From Modestobacter roseus (GTDB taxonomy: Bacteria > Actinomycetota > Actinomycetes > Mycobacteriales > Geodermatophilaceae), in the NCBI RefSeq assembly GCF_007994135.1, contig NZ_VLKF01000001.1, forward strand, positions 2,108,001 to 2,172,000: DNA of 64,000 bases, read 5' to 3'. The notes below the pieces were generated by a model, which was given only the letters and a program-made list of their open reading frames with translations, was not told the origin of the DNA and searched no databases. This document shows positions 53,170 to 61,762 of this stretch, piece after piece. A program made the translations under genes and the position numbers. Numbering within the stretch: the first letter of the stretch is position 1; each line of letters opens with the position of its first letter.

Positions 53170-53955
53170 TCAGTCGCGCGGCTTGGCCATCGCCTCGTGG
53201 GCGGAGCTCTTGAAGGCGTCGGGCAGCACCTTGTTGGCGGCCCCCTGGACCTTGGTCTTCAACGAGGACGCAAGGACCTTGTCCTTGCCCGCCATCAACG
53301 CGTCGAGACCCTGCTTGGCGACGTCGGCGGGGTCGTCCTTGGAGCTCTGGCCGATGGCGGTGTCGTCCAGGTCGGCCCGGGAGAAGAAGTCGGTGTCGGT
53401 CGCTCCGGGCATCAGGGCCGTGACGGTGACGGCGGAGTCCTTGAGCTCCTGCTGGACCGCCTCGGTGAGCGACTGCACGAAGGACTTCGAGGCGTTGTAG
53501 ACCGGCTGGTAGGGGCCGGGCATGGTCGAGGCGATCGAGGAGGTCACCAGCACCCGGCCGGAGTTGCGGCCGGTCATCTCCACCAGCACCAGCTTGAGCA
53601 TGGCCGCGGTCGAGACGACGTTGAGCTGCATGACCTCGAGGTCGTCGGCCCAGTCGGTGTCGACGAAGGCGCCACCACGGCCGACGCCGGCGTTGAGCGC
53701 AGCCGCCTCGAGGGGCCGGCCGAGGGCTTGGACCTGGCTCCACAGCTGGGCGATGCCGTCGGGGGTGCGGAGGTCGGCCCGGATGGGGATCACCTCGGTG
53801 CCCTCGGCCCGCACCTTCGCGGCCGCCGTGTCGATCTGGGTGTCCTCGGCGTTGATCACGACGTCGTAGCCGCGCTGGGCGAACTGCCGGGCGAGCTCGA
53901 ACCCGATGCCGCTCGACGCGCCGGTGACCAGGGCGAGGGGCTTGGTCTCAGTCAT
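53170..53955 (-). CDS. Short-chain dehydrogenase/reductase
   Basis: 261 residues from ATG 53955. NAD(P)-binding VTGASSGIGFELARQ, LNAGVGRGG, Ser in VTSSIASTMPG and YNASKSF (YxxxK) complete the catalytic set. The C-terminal tail (DALMAGKDKVLASSLKTKVQ) is characteristic of a subgroup annotated as oxidoreductases of the DltE/YciK-like type. Substrate unknown. It is divergent from the GNAT gene. Confidence 0.9.
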   Translation of the reverse strand: MTETKPLALVTGASSGIGFELARQFAQRGYDVVINAEDTQIDTAAAKVRAEGTEVIPIRADLRTPDGIAQLWSQVQALGRPLEAAALNAGVGRGGAFVDTDWADDLEVMQLNVVSTAAMLKLVLVEMTGRNSGRVLVTSSIASTMPGPYQPVYNASKSFVQSLTEAVQQELKDSAVTVTALMPGATDTDFFSRADLDDTAIGQSSKDDPADVAKQGLDALMAGKDKVLASSLKTKVQGAANKVLPDAFKSSAHEAMAKPRD

Positions 53956-54049
53956 GGGCGTGCGGGTACCCGGTGCCACGGAACGGAACCGTGCGGGCGG
54001 GTCGGGAGCGGCCGCGGTGCCGTCACAGCGGAACGGCACACTGCTCACC

Positions 54050-54640
54050 ATGGCCAGTGCACGGGGGAAGCAGCCGACACTGACCGGGTCGGCGGTCGTA
54101 CTCCGCCCCTGGGCGGCAGCGGATGCCGACGCGGTGTTCGCCGCCTGTCAGGACCGCGAGATCCAGCGGTGGACGACCGTCCCGTCGCCGTACTCGCAGG
54201 CGGACGCCGTCGCCTACGTCACCGAGGTGGCAGCCGCTGCCTGGGAGGACGGTGGCGCGGTGTTCGCCGTCATCGACGGCGCGACCGGCGACGTGGTGGG
54301 CAGCATCGGTGCGCACGACATGCGGGACGGAGTGGCCCACGTCGGCTACTGGACCGCGCCAGCAGGTCGCGAACGCGGGTTCACCAGCGACGCGCTCCGG
54401 ACGCTCACCGGCTGGTTCCTCGGCGACGGCGGCGCCGCCCGGGTGGAGCTGGTCGTCGAGCCGACCAACGGCGGGTCGCTCCGCGTCGCGGAAGCTGCCG
54501 GGTTCACCCGGGAAGGACTGCTGCGCCAACGCCTCGTCGTGCGGGAACGTCGCGCCGACGTGGTCATGTACTCGATGCTGGCCGGTGACCCGGCCATGGC
54601 CGCCGCGGTCGACGAGCGGCCCGGCACACTCGACCGGTGA
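54050..54640 (+). CDS. GNAT-family N-acetyltransferase (RimJ/RimL type)
   Basis: 196 residues from ATG 54050. It has VVLRPWAAADADAVF at the start, IGYW-type core HVGYWTAPAGRERGFTSDALRTL (acetyl-CoA loop RERGF in the R/Q-x-x-G position) and VVEPTNGGSLRVAEAAGFTREGL. This pattern fits RimJ/RimL-like acetyltransferases. Target unknown. The following small gene starts inside its stop. Confidence 0.88.
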   Translation: MASARGKQPTLTGSAVVLRPWAAADADAVFAACQDREIQRWTTVPSPYSQADAVAYVTEVAAAAWEDGGAVFAVIDGATGDVVGSIGAHDMRDGVAHVGYWTAPAGRERGFTSDALRTLTGWFLGDGGAARVELVVEPTNGGSLRVAEAAGFTREGLLRQRLVVRERRADVVMYSMLAGDPAMAAAVDERPGTLDR

Positions 54641-54846
54641 CCGACGCGACGACCCCGGTGATCTGTTCGGCCAAGGGCTGCCCCCAGCCCGCCCGCTGGC
54701 GCCTGGTCTGGAACAACCCGAAGCTGCACACCCCGGACCGGGAGAAGGTCTGGACGGCCTGCGACGACCACCGCGAGTCGCTCTCGCACCACCTGGCGAT
54801 CCGCTCGTTCCTGCGCCGCGTCGAGCCGTTCGAGCACGCGGGGTAG
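54637..54846 (+). CDS. Small Cys/His-rich protein
   Basis: 69 residues from GTG 54637, overlapping the GNAT stop by 4 nt. It has CSAKGC near the start and a second ligand pair CDDHRE, spaced as in a small zinc ribbon, with RWRLVWNNPKLHTPDREKVW between. I have seen very similar actinobacterial proteins labelled 'acetone carboxylase', which its size does not support. A zinc-binding accessory protein is a safer guess. Confidence 0.7.
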   Translation: MTDATTPVICSAKGCPQPARWRLVWNNPKLHTPDREKVWTACDDHRESLSHHLAIRSFLRRVEPFEHAG

Positions 54847-54857
54847 GTTCTCGGCTG

Positions 54858-54944
54858 CACACGGGAGCCCGGGCGCGGGCTGAGACGGCGGACGACCCCC
54901 GCCGACCGTCCAACCTGATCCGGTTCGTACCGGCGGAGGGAGCT
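54858..54944 (+). promoter_or_regulatory. TPP (THI-box) riboswitch
   Basis: The conserved core is intact: ACGGGAGCCC then GGGCTGAGA on the pyrimidine-sensing side, a P3 stem CGGCGG/CCGCCG, ACC, then AACCTGATCCGGTT and the 3' ACCGGCGGAGGGAG on the pyrophosphate-sensing side. GGAGGG at the 3' end is also the ribosome site of the gene starting at ATG 54950. TPP binding would therefore hide the site and block translation of the zinc dehydrogenase and probably the MFS transporter behind it. Confidence 0.93.
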
Positions 54945-54949
54945 GCCCG

Positions 54950-55960
54950 ATGCTCGCTGCCCGTTTCCACGCGGCACACCGACCACTGGCCCTGGACGAC
55001 GTCCCGGTGCCCGAACCCGGCTCCGACGAGGTGCGCGTGCGCATCGGCGCCGCCGGGGTCTGCGGCACCGAACTGCACTTCACCGACGGCCTGTACGCAC
55101 CCGCGAAGACCCCGATGACGCTGGGGCACGAGGCCGCCGGCACGGTCGAGGCGGTCGGCTCCGCGGTCACCGGCTGGGCCCCGGGCGACCGGGTGGCGGT
55201 CTACTACTACCTGTTCTGCGGCGCCTGCCGCTGGTGCCTGCGCGGGCGGCAGAACCTCTGCCTGGCCCCGCGCGGCGTGCTCGCCTTCGCCGCGGACGGC
55301 GCCTTCGCCGAGCAGCTCGTCGTCCCGGCGCACTGCCTGGTCCGCCTCCCCGACGAGCTGTCGTTCGAGCAGGCCGCCCCGCTGTGCTGCGCCGGCACCA
55401 CCGCGGTGCACGCGCTGACCGAGGCCGACGTCGAGCCGGGTGACCTGCTGGTGGTGATGGGCAGCGGCGGGGTCGGGCTGGCCACGGTGCAGGAGGCCCG
55501 GCGCCGGGGCGCCACCGTGGTCGCGGTCAGCCGGGACGACGCCCGCCGGGTCGCCGCCCGGGCGGCCGGGGCGACCGCGGCGGTCTCCCCCGCCGACCTG
55601 CCCGACACGGTCGCCCGGCTCTCCGCTGGCCAGGGCGCCGACGTCGTCGTGGAGCTGGCCGGCGTCACCGCCACGCTGGAGCTCTCCACCGCGGTGCTGG
55701 GCAGGCGCGGCCGGCTGGTCCTGGTCGGGTACAGCGCCGACCAGCTCACCGTCAGCCCGCTGGCCATGGTCGTCGCCGAGCAGCGGGTCGTCTCCAGCGT
55801 GGGCAACACCCTCGCCGAGCTGGAGCAGGCGGTGGCGCTCGCCGCGGCCGGCCAGCTCGCGCCGCCGGTCGCGGGCACGCTGCCGCTGGCGCGGGTCAAC
55901 GACGCGCTGGACCGGCTCCGTGCCGGGGACGTCGCCGGCCGACTGGTGCTCACCCCGTAA
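54950..55960 (+). CDS. Zinc-dependent medium-chain alcohol dehydrogenase under a TPP riboswitch
   Basis: 336 residues from ATG 54950. Catalytic zinc ligands fit C38 (VCGTELHF), H60 and E61 (LGHEAAG). Structural zinc cysteines are C90, C93, C96 and C104 (FCGACRWCLRGRQNLC). The Rossmann motif is VVMGSGGVGLATVQ. It oxidises an alcohol or polyol with NAD(P). The TPP riboswitch immediately upstream implies a link to thiamine or its hydroxyethyl/thiazole precursors, but substrate is unknown. The MFS gene starts 13 nt after its stop. Confidence 0.92.
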   Translation: MLAARFHAAHRPLALDDVPVPEPGSDEVRVRIGAAGVCGTELHFTDGLYAPAKTPMTLGHEAAGTVEAVGSAVTGWAPGDRVAVYYYLFCGACRWCLRGRQNLCLAPRGVLAFAADGAFAEQLVVPAHCLVRLPDELSFEQAAPLCCAGTTAVHALTEADVEPGDLLVVMGSGGVGLATVQEARRRGATVVAVSRDDARRVAARAAGATAAVSPADLPDTVARLSAGQGADVVVELAGVTATLELSTAVLGRRGRLVLVGYSADQLTVSPLAMVVAEQRVVSSVGNTLAELEQAVALAAAGQLAPPVAGTLPLARVNDALDRLRAGDVAGRLVLTP

Positions 55961-55973
55961 CTGTCGGGGGGCC

Positions 55974-57284
55974 GTGTCAGGATCGCTCCTCGTGCGACAC
56001 CGCCGCGGGGAGACCACACTGCCCCGCGAGGTCGGCGTGCTGGCCATCGTCGCCTTCGTCGTCGCGCTCGGCTTCGGCATCGTCGCGCCGGCGATCCCGC
56101 TGTTCGCCCGCTCCTACGGCGTCGGGACGACGGCGATCGGCTTCGCGGTGAGCGCCTTCGCCTTCTTCCGGTTCGTGTCCGCGTTCGCCGGCGGCTCGCT
56201 GGTCGAGCGGATCGGCGAGCGGCTGGTGCTGGCGGCCGGGCTGGTGATCGTCGCGCTGACCACCGGCGCCGCCGCACTCGCCGCGACTTACCCGGTGTTC
56301 GTGGCCTTGCGCGCCGCCGGCGGCGTCGGCAGCGCGATGTTCACCGTGGCCGCGCTCTCCCTGCTGCTGCGCACCGCCCCGGCTGCGCAGCGCGGCCGGG
56401 CCGCGGCGACCTACCAGGGCGGTTTCATCCTCGGCGGCATCGCCGGCCCGGGGGCCGGCGGCTTCCTCGCCGAGATCTCGCCGCGGCTGCCGTTCTTCGT
56501 CTACTCCGGCTTCCTGCTGGTCGCCGGGGCGGTGGCCCTGGTGCTGCTCCGGGTGCCCCGGCGGCCGGCCCCCGCGGCGCCGGCCGGGCCGGTGGCCCCC
56601 GGCGTCGACCAGGGCGGCGGCGCCGACCCGGCGGCCGTCCCCGGATCCGAGTCGACCAGCGCGGAGCCACCCGGCGCGGGGGCGACCGGCACGGACGCGA
56701 CCGGCGGCCTGCGTGCGGCACTGCGCTCCCGGGCGTACCTCGCCGCGCTGGCGGCCAACCTCGGCGTCGGCTGGGTGCTCTTCGGGGTGCGCAACTCCCT
56801 GGTGCCGCTCTACGTGACCGAGGAGCTCGGCAAGACGGTCGCCTGGGCCGGCGCCGGGCTGCTGGCCGGCTCGGTCGCCCAGGCGCTCGGCCTGCTGCGC
56901 GCCGGGACGCTCGCCGACCGCTGGGGCCGGCGCCCCGCCCTCGTGCTCGGCGCCGCCCTGGCCACGGCGTCGCTCGCCGTCCTGGTGCTGCCACCGGCCA
57001 CGGGGGCGTTCCTGCTCTCCATGGCCAGCTTCGGCCTGGCCGCCTCCCTGCTGGCCAGCGTGCCGGCCGCGGTGGTCGGCGACGTCAGCCCGGCCCGCAG
57101 CGGCCGGGTGGTCGCGGTGTTCCAGATGGTCGCCGACCTGGGCGCGGTCTGCGGCCCGCTGGTCGCCGGCTGGCTGACCGACACCTTCTCCTACCAGTGG
57201 GCCTTCGGGGTGAGCACCGCCGTCCTCGCGCTCGGCCTGGTCATGGCGCTGGCGATGCCCCGCACGGTGCGCCCCGTGAGCTGA
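55974..57284 (+). CDS. MFS transporter in the TPP-riboswitch operon
   Basis: 436 residues from GTG 55974; GTG 55992 is an alternative. Twelve helices begin VLAIVAFVVALGFGIVAPAIPLF, with the motif-A-like VERIGERLV between helices 2 and 3 and a long Ala/Pro/Gly loop after helix 6 (about 200-245). LADRWGRRPALVLG repeats motif A in the second half. Position behind a riboswitch-controlled dehydrogenase suggests it carries thiamine, a precursor, or the dehydrogenase substrate; that is inference. Confidence 0.85.
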   Translation: MSGSLLVRHRRGETTLPREVGVLAIVAFVVALGFGIVAPAIPLFARSYGVGTTAIGFAVSAFAFFRFVSAFAGGSLVERIGERLVLAAGLVIVALTTGAAALAATYPVFVALRAAGGVGSAMFTVAALSLLLRTAPAAQRGRAAATYQGGFILGGIAGPGAGGFLAEISPRLPFFVYSGFLLVAGAVALVLLRVPRRPAPAAPAGPVAPGVDQGGGADPAAVPGSESTSAEPPGAGATGTDATGGLRAALRSRAYLAALAANLGVGWVLFGVRNSLVPLYVTEELGKTVAWAGAGLLAGSVAQALGLLRAGTLADRWGRRPALVLGAALATASLAVLVLPPATGAFLLSMASFGLAASLLASVPAAVVGDVSPARSGRVVAVFQMVADLGAVCGPLVAGWLTDTFSYQWAFGVSTAVLALGLVMALAMPRTVRPVS

Positions 57285-57287
57285 CCG

Positions 57288-58187
57288 TCAGCCCGCCCGG
57301 ACCACCCGGTGGCCGTGGTCGTCCGCGTAGGCCTCGAGCACCTCGGTGACCCCGGCGTCCCGGTGCAGGTACTGCTGGTCGAGGATCCCGGCGAGGTCGT
57401 GGACCGCCAGCCCGAGCAGCTCCCCGGCGACCCGGACGTCCTCCCGCGGCGCGTCGCGGGCCGCCTCGGACAGCTCCTGGGCCGTGCCGAGCATGGCCGC
57501 CAGCGACGTCTCCTCGGTGCCGTCCCGGAAGTAGTACGTGGAGGAGTACTGGGTCAGGTCCACCCGCGCCTGCACGACGCCGGCGGCCAGGCTCTCCAGC
57601 ACCTGCGCGGCGAACTGGCCGTCCGGGTCGCCGACGAACCGGGCCGGGCCGACCCGGTGCAGCCCGGCGAGGCGGAGCGCCAGCACCCGCCGCCGGACCA
57701 GCGCCGGGTAGATCTGCATCACCCAGGTGGCCGCGGCGGTGAGCGTGGCGAACCCCAGCAGTGCCTGCCCGGGGACGACGACCCGCAGCCAGCTGGCCGA
57801 CGGCACGATGTCGCCGTAGCCGAGCGTGGCCAGCGTGACCGTGGACGCGTAGAGCGCGTCCAGCCAGCCACCGCGCCGGGACGGGTCCAGGGAGCTGCCG
57901 AGCAGGAAGCCCTCGGGCATGTGCGGGGCGTAGACCAGCGTGAAGCCGACGACGAGCACCACCACCCAGGCGACGATGGACAGCACCATCGCCACCGGCC
58001 CGGCCAGCACGCCGGGGCGCCCGCGCTGCTGCTGCGACCGGGCCAGCCGCCAGACCGCGGACATGACGTGACCGCTCAGCCAGCCGGTGCCGGTCGGGTG
58101 CCACAGCGTCTGGAAGACGTCCCGCAGTCCGACGACCACCACCAGTCCGCCGACCGCGGTCACCACCCAGCCCCATGCCCCGTCCAC
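57288..58187 (-). CDS. Two-helix potassium channel with cytoplasmic tail
   Basis: 299 residues from GTG 58187. Helix 1 is near 8-27, a second hydrophobic segment at 62-86 (VAMVLSIVAWVVVLVVGFTL), and the pore filter TLATLGYGD at 118-126, the K+-selective TxGYGD. A helix follows. The C-terminal 130 residues are soluble with an acidic helical domain, not a recognisable RCK/TrkA-N domain. It is divergent from the receiver-FAD gene, 126 nt between starts. Confidence 0.85.
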   Translation of the reverse strand: MDGAWGWVVTAVGGLVVVVGLRDVFQTLWHPTGTGWLSGHVMSAVWRLARSQQQRGRPGVLAGPVAMVLSIVAWVVVLVVGFTLVYAPHMPEGFLLGSSLDPSRRGGWLDALYASTVTLATLGYGDIVPSASWLRVVVPGQALLGFATLTAAATWVMQIYPALVRRRVLALRLAGLHRVGPARFVGDPDGQFAAQVLESLAAGVVQARVDLTQYSSTYYFRDGTEETSLAAMLGTAQELSEAARDAPREDVRVAGELLGLAVHDLAGILDQQYLHRDAGVTEVLEAYADDHGHRVVRAG

Positions 58188-58313
58188 CGTCGCCAGCCTG
58201 CCAGGGAGCGCGACGGCTTCCGGCAGGCGACCCGGAGGAGTTGGATGGGAGGAGCCACCGGGGGCGCCCCCACCGGCGGGGTGACCACCCTCGCGGCCTC
58301 GACCGGAGGTGCC

Positions 58314-59978
58314 GTGCCCGCAAGACCCGTCCTGCTCACCGTCGACGACGACCGCACCGTCAGCCGCGCCGTCGCCCGCGACCTCCGCCGCCACTACGGC
58401 GACCGCTACCGCGTCGTCCGCGCCGAGAGCGGCCCCGATGCGCTCGCCGTGCTCCGCGAGCTGACCGCCCGCGGCGAGATGACCGCGCTGCTGCTCGCCG
58501 ACCACCGGATGCCGGGGATGACCGGCGTGGAGTTCCTGGAACAGGCGATGGACCTCGTGCCCAGCGCCAAGCGCGTGCTGCTGACCGCCTACGCCGACAC
58601 CGACACCGCGATCCGGGCGATCAACGACGTCGACCTGGACCACTACCTGCTCAAGCCGTGGGACCCGCCGGAGGAGAAGCTCTACCCGGTGCTCGACGAG
58701 CTGCTCGAGCAGTGGGGCCGGGCGGCGCCGGCCTCGTTCGAGGGCATCACCCTGCTCGGCCACCAGTGGTCGGCCGAGACCCAGGAGCTCAAGGAGTTCC
58801 TCGCCCGCAACCAGGTGCCCTACCGGCACCTGCAGGGCGAGGGCGCGACCGCCGTCCGCACCGCCGCGGAGCTCACCGACGACGCCCTGCTGCCGGCCAC
58901 CGTCTTCCCCGACGGCACGGTGCTCAGCCGCCCCAGCCTGCGCGACGTCGCGGAGCGGTGCGGGCTGCCCACCAGCGCCGGCAGCCCGTTCTACGACGTG
59001 GTCGTCGTCGGCGCCGGCCCGGCCGGGCTCGGGTCGGCCGTCTACGCCGGCAGCGAGGGGCTGCGGACCCTGCTGGTCGAGCGGACGGCGACCGGCGGCC
59101 AGGCCGGCACCAGCAGCCGGATCGAGAACTACCTGGGCTTCCCCCGCGGGGTCTCCGGCGCGGAGCTCGCCATGCGGGCGCGCGACCAGGCGGTGAAGTT
59201 CGGCGTCGAGGTGCTCACCACCGCCGAGATCACCGAGATCGCCCCGCACGGTGACGGCCGGGTGCTGCGCTTCGCCGACGGCAGCGAGGTGACCGCGCAC
59301 GCCGTCGTGCTGGCCACCGGGGTGCAGTGGAGCCGGCTGCCGGCCACCGGCGCGGAGGAGTTCTCCGGCCGCGGCGTCTACTACGGCGCCGACCCACACG
59401 AGGCGCTGAGCTGCCGGGACGAGGAGGTGTACGTCGTCGGCGCCGCCAACTCCGCCGGCCAGGCGGCGCTGCACTTCGCCAAGTACGCCCGCCGGGTGGT
59501 GATGCTCTGCCGCAGCCCGGACATCCGCCGCGGCATGAGCGAGTACCTGGTGTCCCGGATCGAGGCCTCCGACGTCATCGAGGTGCGCACCTGCACCCAG
59601 GTGGTCGCGGTCGAGGGCGCCGACCACCTGGAGCGGCTGGTGCTCAGCGACAGCTCGACCGGCGGCACCGAGACCGTCGCGGCGTCCCGGCTGTTCGTCT
59701 TCATCGGCGCCCGGCCGCTCACCGACTGGCTCGGCGACGCCTTCTCCCGCGACGACCACGGCTTCCTGCGCACCGGCCCGGCGCTGCTCGACGGCGACGG
59801 CCGGCCACCGGCGGGCTGGCCGCTCACCCGCGCCCCGTACCACCTGGAGTGCTCGGTGCCGGGGGTCTTCGCCGCCGGCGACGTCCGGGCCGAGTCGGTC
59901 AAGCGGGTGGCCGGCGCCGTCGGCGAGGGCGCGATGGCCGTGACGCTCGTGCACCGCTACCTGGAGGGGACCAGATGA
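58314..59978 (+). CDS. Fused response-regulator receiver and thioredoxin-reductase-like FAD oxidoreductase
   Basis: 554 residues from GTG 58314 with GGAGGT 4 nt upstream; ATG 58245 (GGAGGAG) would add 23 non-conserved residues. Receiver domain about 1-125: VDDD, phospho-acceptor Asp in LLLADHRMPGM, Thr in LLTAYAD, Lys in LLKPWDPP. A thioredoxin-like segment links to an FAD/NADPH module: VVVGAGPAGLGSA, TGGQAGTSS, second GxGxxG-type VVGAANSAGQAA, and the C-terminal FAD motif VFAAGDVR. The CxxC of true thioredoxin reductase is missing. Stop overlaps the next start (ATGA). Likely transfers electrons in response to a phosphorylation signal. Confidence 0.9.
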   Translation: MPARPVLLTVDDDRTVSRAVARDLRRHYGDRYRVVRAESGPDALAVLRELTARGEMTALLLADHRMPGMTGVEFLEQAMDLVPSAKRVLLTAYADTDTAIRAINDVDLDHYLLKPWDPPEEKLYPVLDELLEQWGRAAPASFEGITLLGHQWSAETQELKEFLARNQVPYRHLQGEGATAVRTAAELTDDALLPATVFPDGTVLSRPSLRDVAERCGLPTSAGSPFYDVVVVGAGPAGLGSAVYAGSEGLRTLLVERTATGGQAGTSSRIENYLGFPRGVSGAELAMRARDQAVKFGVEVLTTAEITEIAPHGDGRVLRFADGSEVTAHAVVLATGVQWSRLPATGAEEFSGRGVYYGADPHEALSCRDEEVYVVGAANSAGQAALHFAKYARRVVMLCRSPDIRRGMSEYLVSRIEASDVIEVRTCTQVVAVEGADHLERLVLSDSSTGGTETVAASRLFVFIGARPLTDWLGDAFSRDDHGFLRTGPALLDGDGRPPAGWPLTRAPYHLECSVPGVFAAGDVRAESVKRVAGAVGEGAMAVTLVHRYLEGTR

Positions 59979-61402
59979 CCAGCACCACCCCGCGGATCGA
60001 CGTCGAGGAGCTGCGGTCGCTGTTCCTGTTCGAGTCCCTCGACGACGACGTGCTGGCCTGGCTCGCCGCGCGCGCCGAGGTGCGGGTCTTCGACGCCGAC
60101 GCCGTGGTCTTCGCCGAGGACGAGCCGGCCGAGGCGCTGTTCGTGCTGCTGGAGGGCGGGCTGCTGCTCAGCAAGCACGCCACCGGCGAGGATCTGGTGA
60201 TCAACGAGACGTCGCACCGCGGGACCTACGCCGGCGCCGTCCGGGCCTTCACCGGCGGACCGCCGCAGCGCTACCAGACCTCCATGCACGCGACCCGGCC
60301 GAGCCGGTTCCTGTGGCTGGCCGCCGCGGACTTCGCGCAGCTGGTCCAGCAGCAGTGCCCGATGGCGGTGCACCTGCTCGACGGCATCTACGAGGGCGTG
60401 CGGGCGACCGAGTCGACGATGCGCCAGCGCGAGCACCTGGTGCAGCTCGGTGTGCTGTCGGCCAACCTGGCCCACGAGCTGAACAACCCGGCGGCCGCCG
60501 CCGTCCGCGCCACCGAGCAGCTGCGCACCCGGATCTCCGGCATGCGCAACAAGCTGAGCCTGCTGGCCAAGGAGGGGCTGTCGCCGGAGATGGTGGCCAA
60601 GCTGGTCGCCGTGCAGGAGCAGTCCGTGCAGCGGGCGCAGAAGCCGCGGCCGGAGCTCACCGCCCTGGAGGAGAGCGACCTGGAGGAGGAGATCTCCGAC
60701 CGGCTGGAGGAGCGCGGCGTCGCGCACGCCTGGGAGCTCGCCCCGGTCTTCGCCGCCGCCGGGCTGGACGCCACCTGGGTGGACGACGTCGTCGAGCAGG
60801 TCGACGGCGGGGTGAAGTGGGACGCCGCCTTCGGCTGGATGCGCTACACGCTGGAGACCGAGGCGCTGATGAGCGAGATCGAGGAGGCCACCACCCGGGT
60901 CTCCGCCCTCGTCGGTGCGGTCAAGCAGTACTCCCACATGGACCAGGCCCAGCACTCGGAGGTGCCGCTCAAGCCCGGCCTGGAGAGCACCCTGGTGATG
61001 CTCGCCCGCAAGCTGACCGGGATCGAGGTGCGCCGCGAGTACGCGGCCGACCTGCCCCTGGTGCCCGGCTACCCCGCCGAGCTGAACCAGGTGTGGACCA
61101 ACCTGATCGACAACGCCGCCGACGCGATGGCCGGCGCGGGTGTGCTCACGCTGCGCACCCGCGCCGACGACAGCTCGGTGTTCGTGGAGATCGGCGACGA
61201 CGGGCCGGGCGTCCCGGCCGAGCTGCAGCCCCGGCTGTTCGAGCCGTTCGTCACCAGCAAGCCCGCGGGTCAGGGCAGCGGGCTGGGCCTGGAGAACGCC
61301 AAGCGGATCGTCGAGCGCCGGCACGGCGGTTCGCTCACCTACACCACCGGCCCGGCGGGGACGACGTTCTGCGTCCGACTCCCCCGGCGGAGCGGCTCCT
61401 GA
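59975..61402 (+). CDS. Cyclic-nucleotide-binding-domain histidine kinase
   Basis: 475 residues from ATG 59975. A cNMP-binding/CAP-like domain (about 12-135, DADAVVFAEDEPAEALFVLLEG). Then an HisKA-type H-box NLAHELNNPAAAA with His167, and a HATPase domain: N-box NLIDNAADAM, G1 DDGPGVPAE, G2 GQGSGLGLENAKRI. No membrane segment, so cytoplasmic. It probably phosphorylates the receiver of the flavoreductase encoded just upstream (4-nt overlap). Confidence 0.92.
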   Translation: MTSTTPRIDVEELRSLFLFESLDDDVLAWLAARAEVRVFDADAVVFAEDEPAEALFVLLEGGLLLSKHATGEDLVINETSHRGTYAGAVRAFTGGPPQRYQTSMHATRPSRFLWLAAADFAQLVQQQCPMAVHLLDGIYEGVRATESTMRQREHLVQLGVLSANLAHELNNPAAAAVRATEQLRTRISGMRNKLSLLAKEGLSPEMVAKLVAVQEQSVQRAQKPRPELTALEESDLEEEISDRLEERGVAHAWELAPVFAAAGLDATWVDDVVEQVDGGVKWDAAFGWMRYTLETEALMSEIEEATTRVSALVGAVKQYSHMDQAQHSEVPLKPGLESTLVMLARKLTGIEVRREYAADLPLVPGYPAELNQVWTNLIDNAADAMAGAGVLTLRTRADDSSVFVEIGDDGPGVPAELQPRLFEPFVTSKPAGQGSGLGLENAKRIVERRHGGSLTYTTGPAGTTFCVRLPRRSGS

Positions 61403-61412
61403 GGAGGCTGCG

Positions 61413-61700
61413 ATGACCACCTGGGAGGTGCAGGACGGCGGCGCCTGCGAGCACACCGACGGGCTGCCCGAGCCGCCGGGGCCGGCGTCGGCGTGCCCGG
61501 ACTGCCTGGCGATCGGCGGCACGTGGGTGCACCTGCGGCGGTGCCTGAGCTGTGACCACGTGGGGTGCTGCGACTCCTCGCCGCACCGGCACGCGACGGC
61601 GCACTTCACCGCCACGGCCCACCCGGTGGTCGCCTCCGCCGAGCGGTCCGAGCACTGGGCCTGGTGCTACGCCGACTCCGCGGTGCTGCTGCCGCGCTGA
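61413..61700 (+). CDS. UBP-type zinc-finger protein
   Basis: 95 residues from ATG 61413, with GAGGAGG upstream and 10 nt after the kinase stop. The ligand pattern is ACEH, CPDCL, CLSCDHVGCCDSS, HRHATAHF and HPVV, a complete ZnF-UBP fold. In eukaryotes it reads ubiquitin C-termini; bacterial copies recur in operons with the preceding two genes. Role unknown, perhaps an adaptor of the redox/kinase module. Confidence 0.9.
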   Translation: MTTWEVQDGGACEHTDGLPEPPGPASACPDCLAIGGTWVHLRRCLSCDHVGCCDSSPHRHATAHFTATAHPVVASAERSEHWAWCYADSAVLLPR

Positions 61701-61717
61701 CCCGGCGGGACGTGCGA

Positions 61718-61750
61718 CGGCGCCCGGCCCCCTCGGGGGACCGGGCGCCG
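61718..61750. terminator. Bidirectional hairpin between convergent genes
   Basis: CGGCGCCCGG (61718-61727) pairs with CCGGGCGCCG (61741-61750), and an inner CCCCC/GGGGG pair extends the stem around TC with one bulged A. It lies between the UBP gene stop and the convergent hypothetical gene stop, and can serve both. Confidence 0.7.
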
Positions 61751-61762
61751 GAAGCGGTGGAC

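Noticed and set aside
58245..58313. ATG 58245 as start of the receiver-FAD gene
   Set aside because: It has a good ribosome site, but the added residues are Gly/Thr-rich and precede the usual receiver start. GTG 58314 also has GGAGGT, so I kept the shorter form, with doubt.
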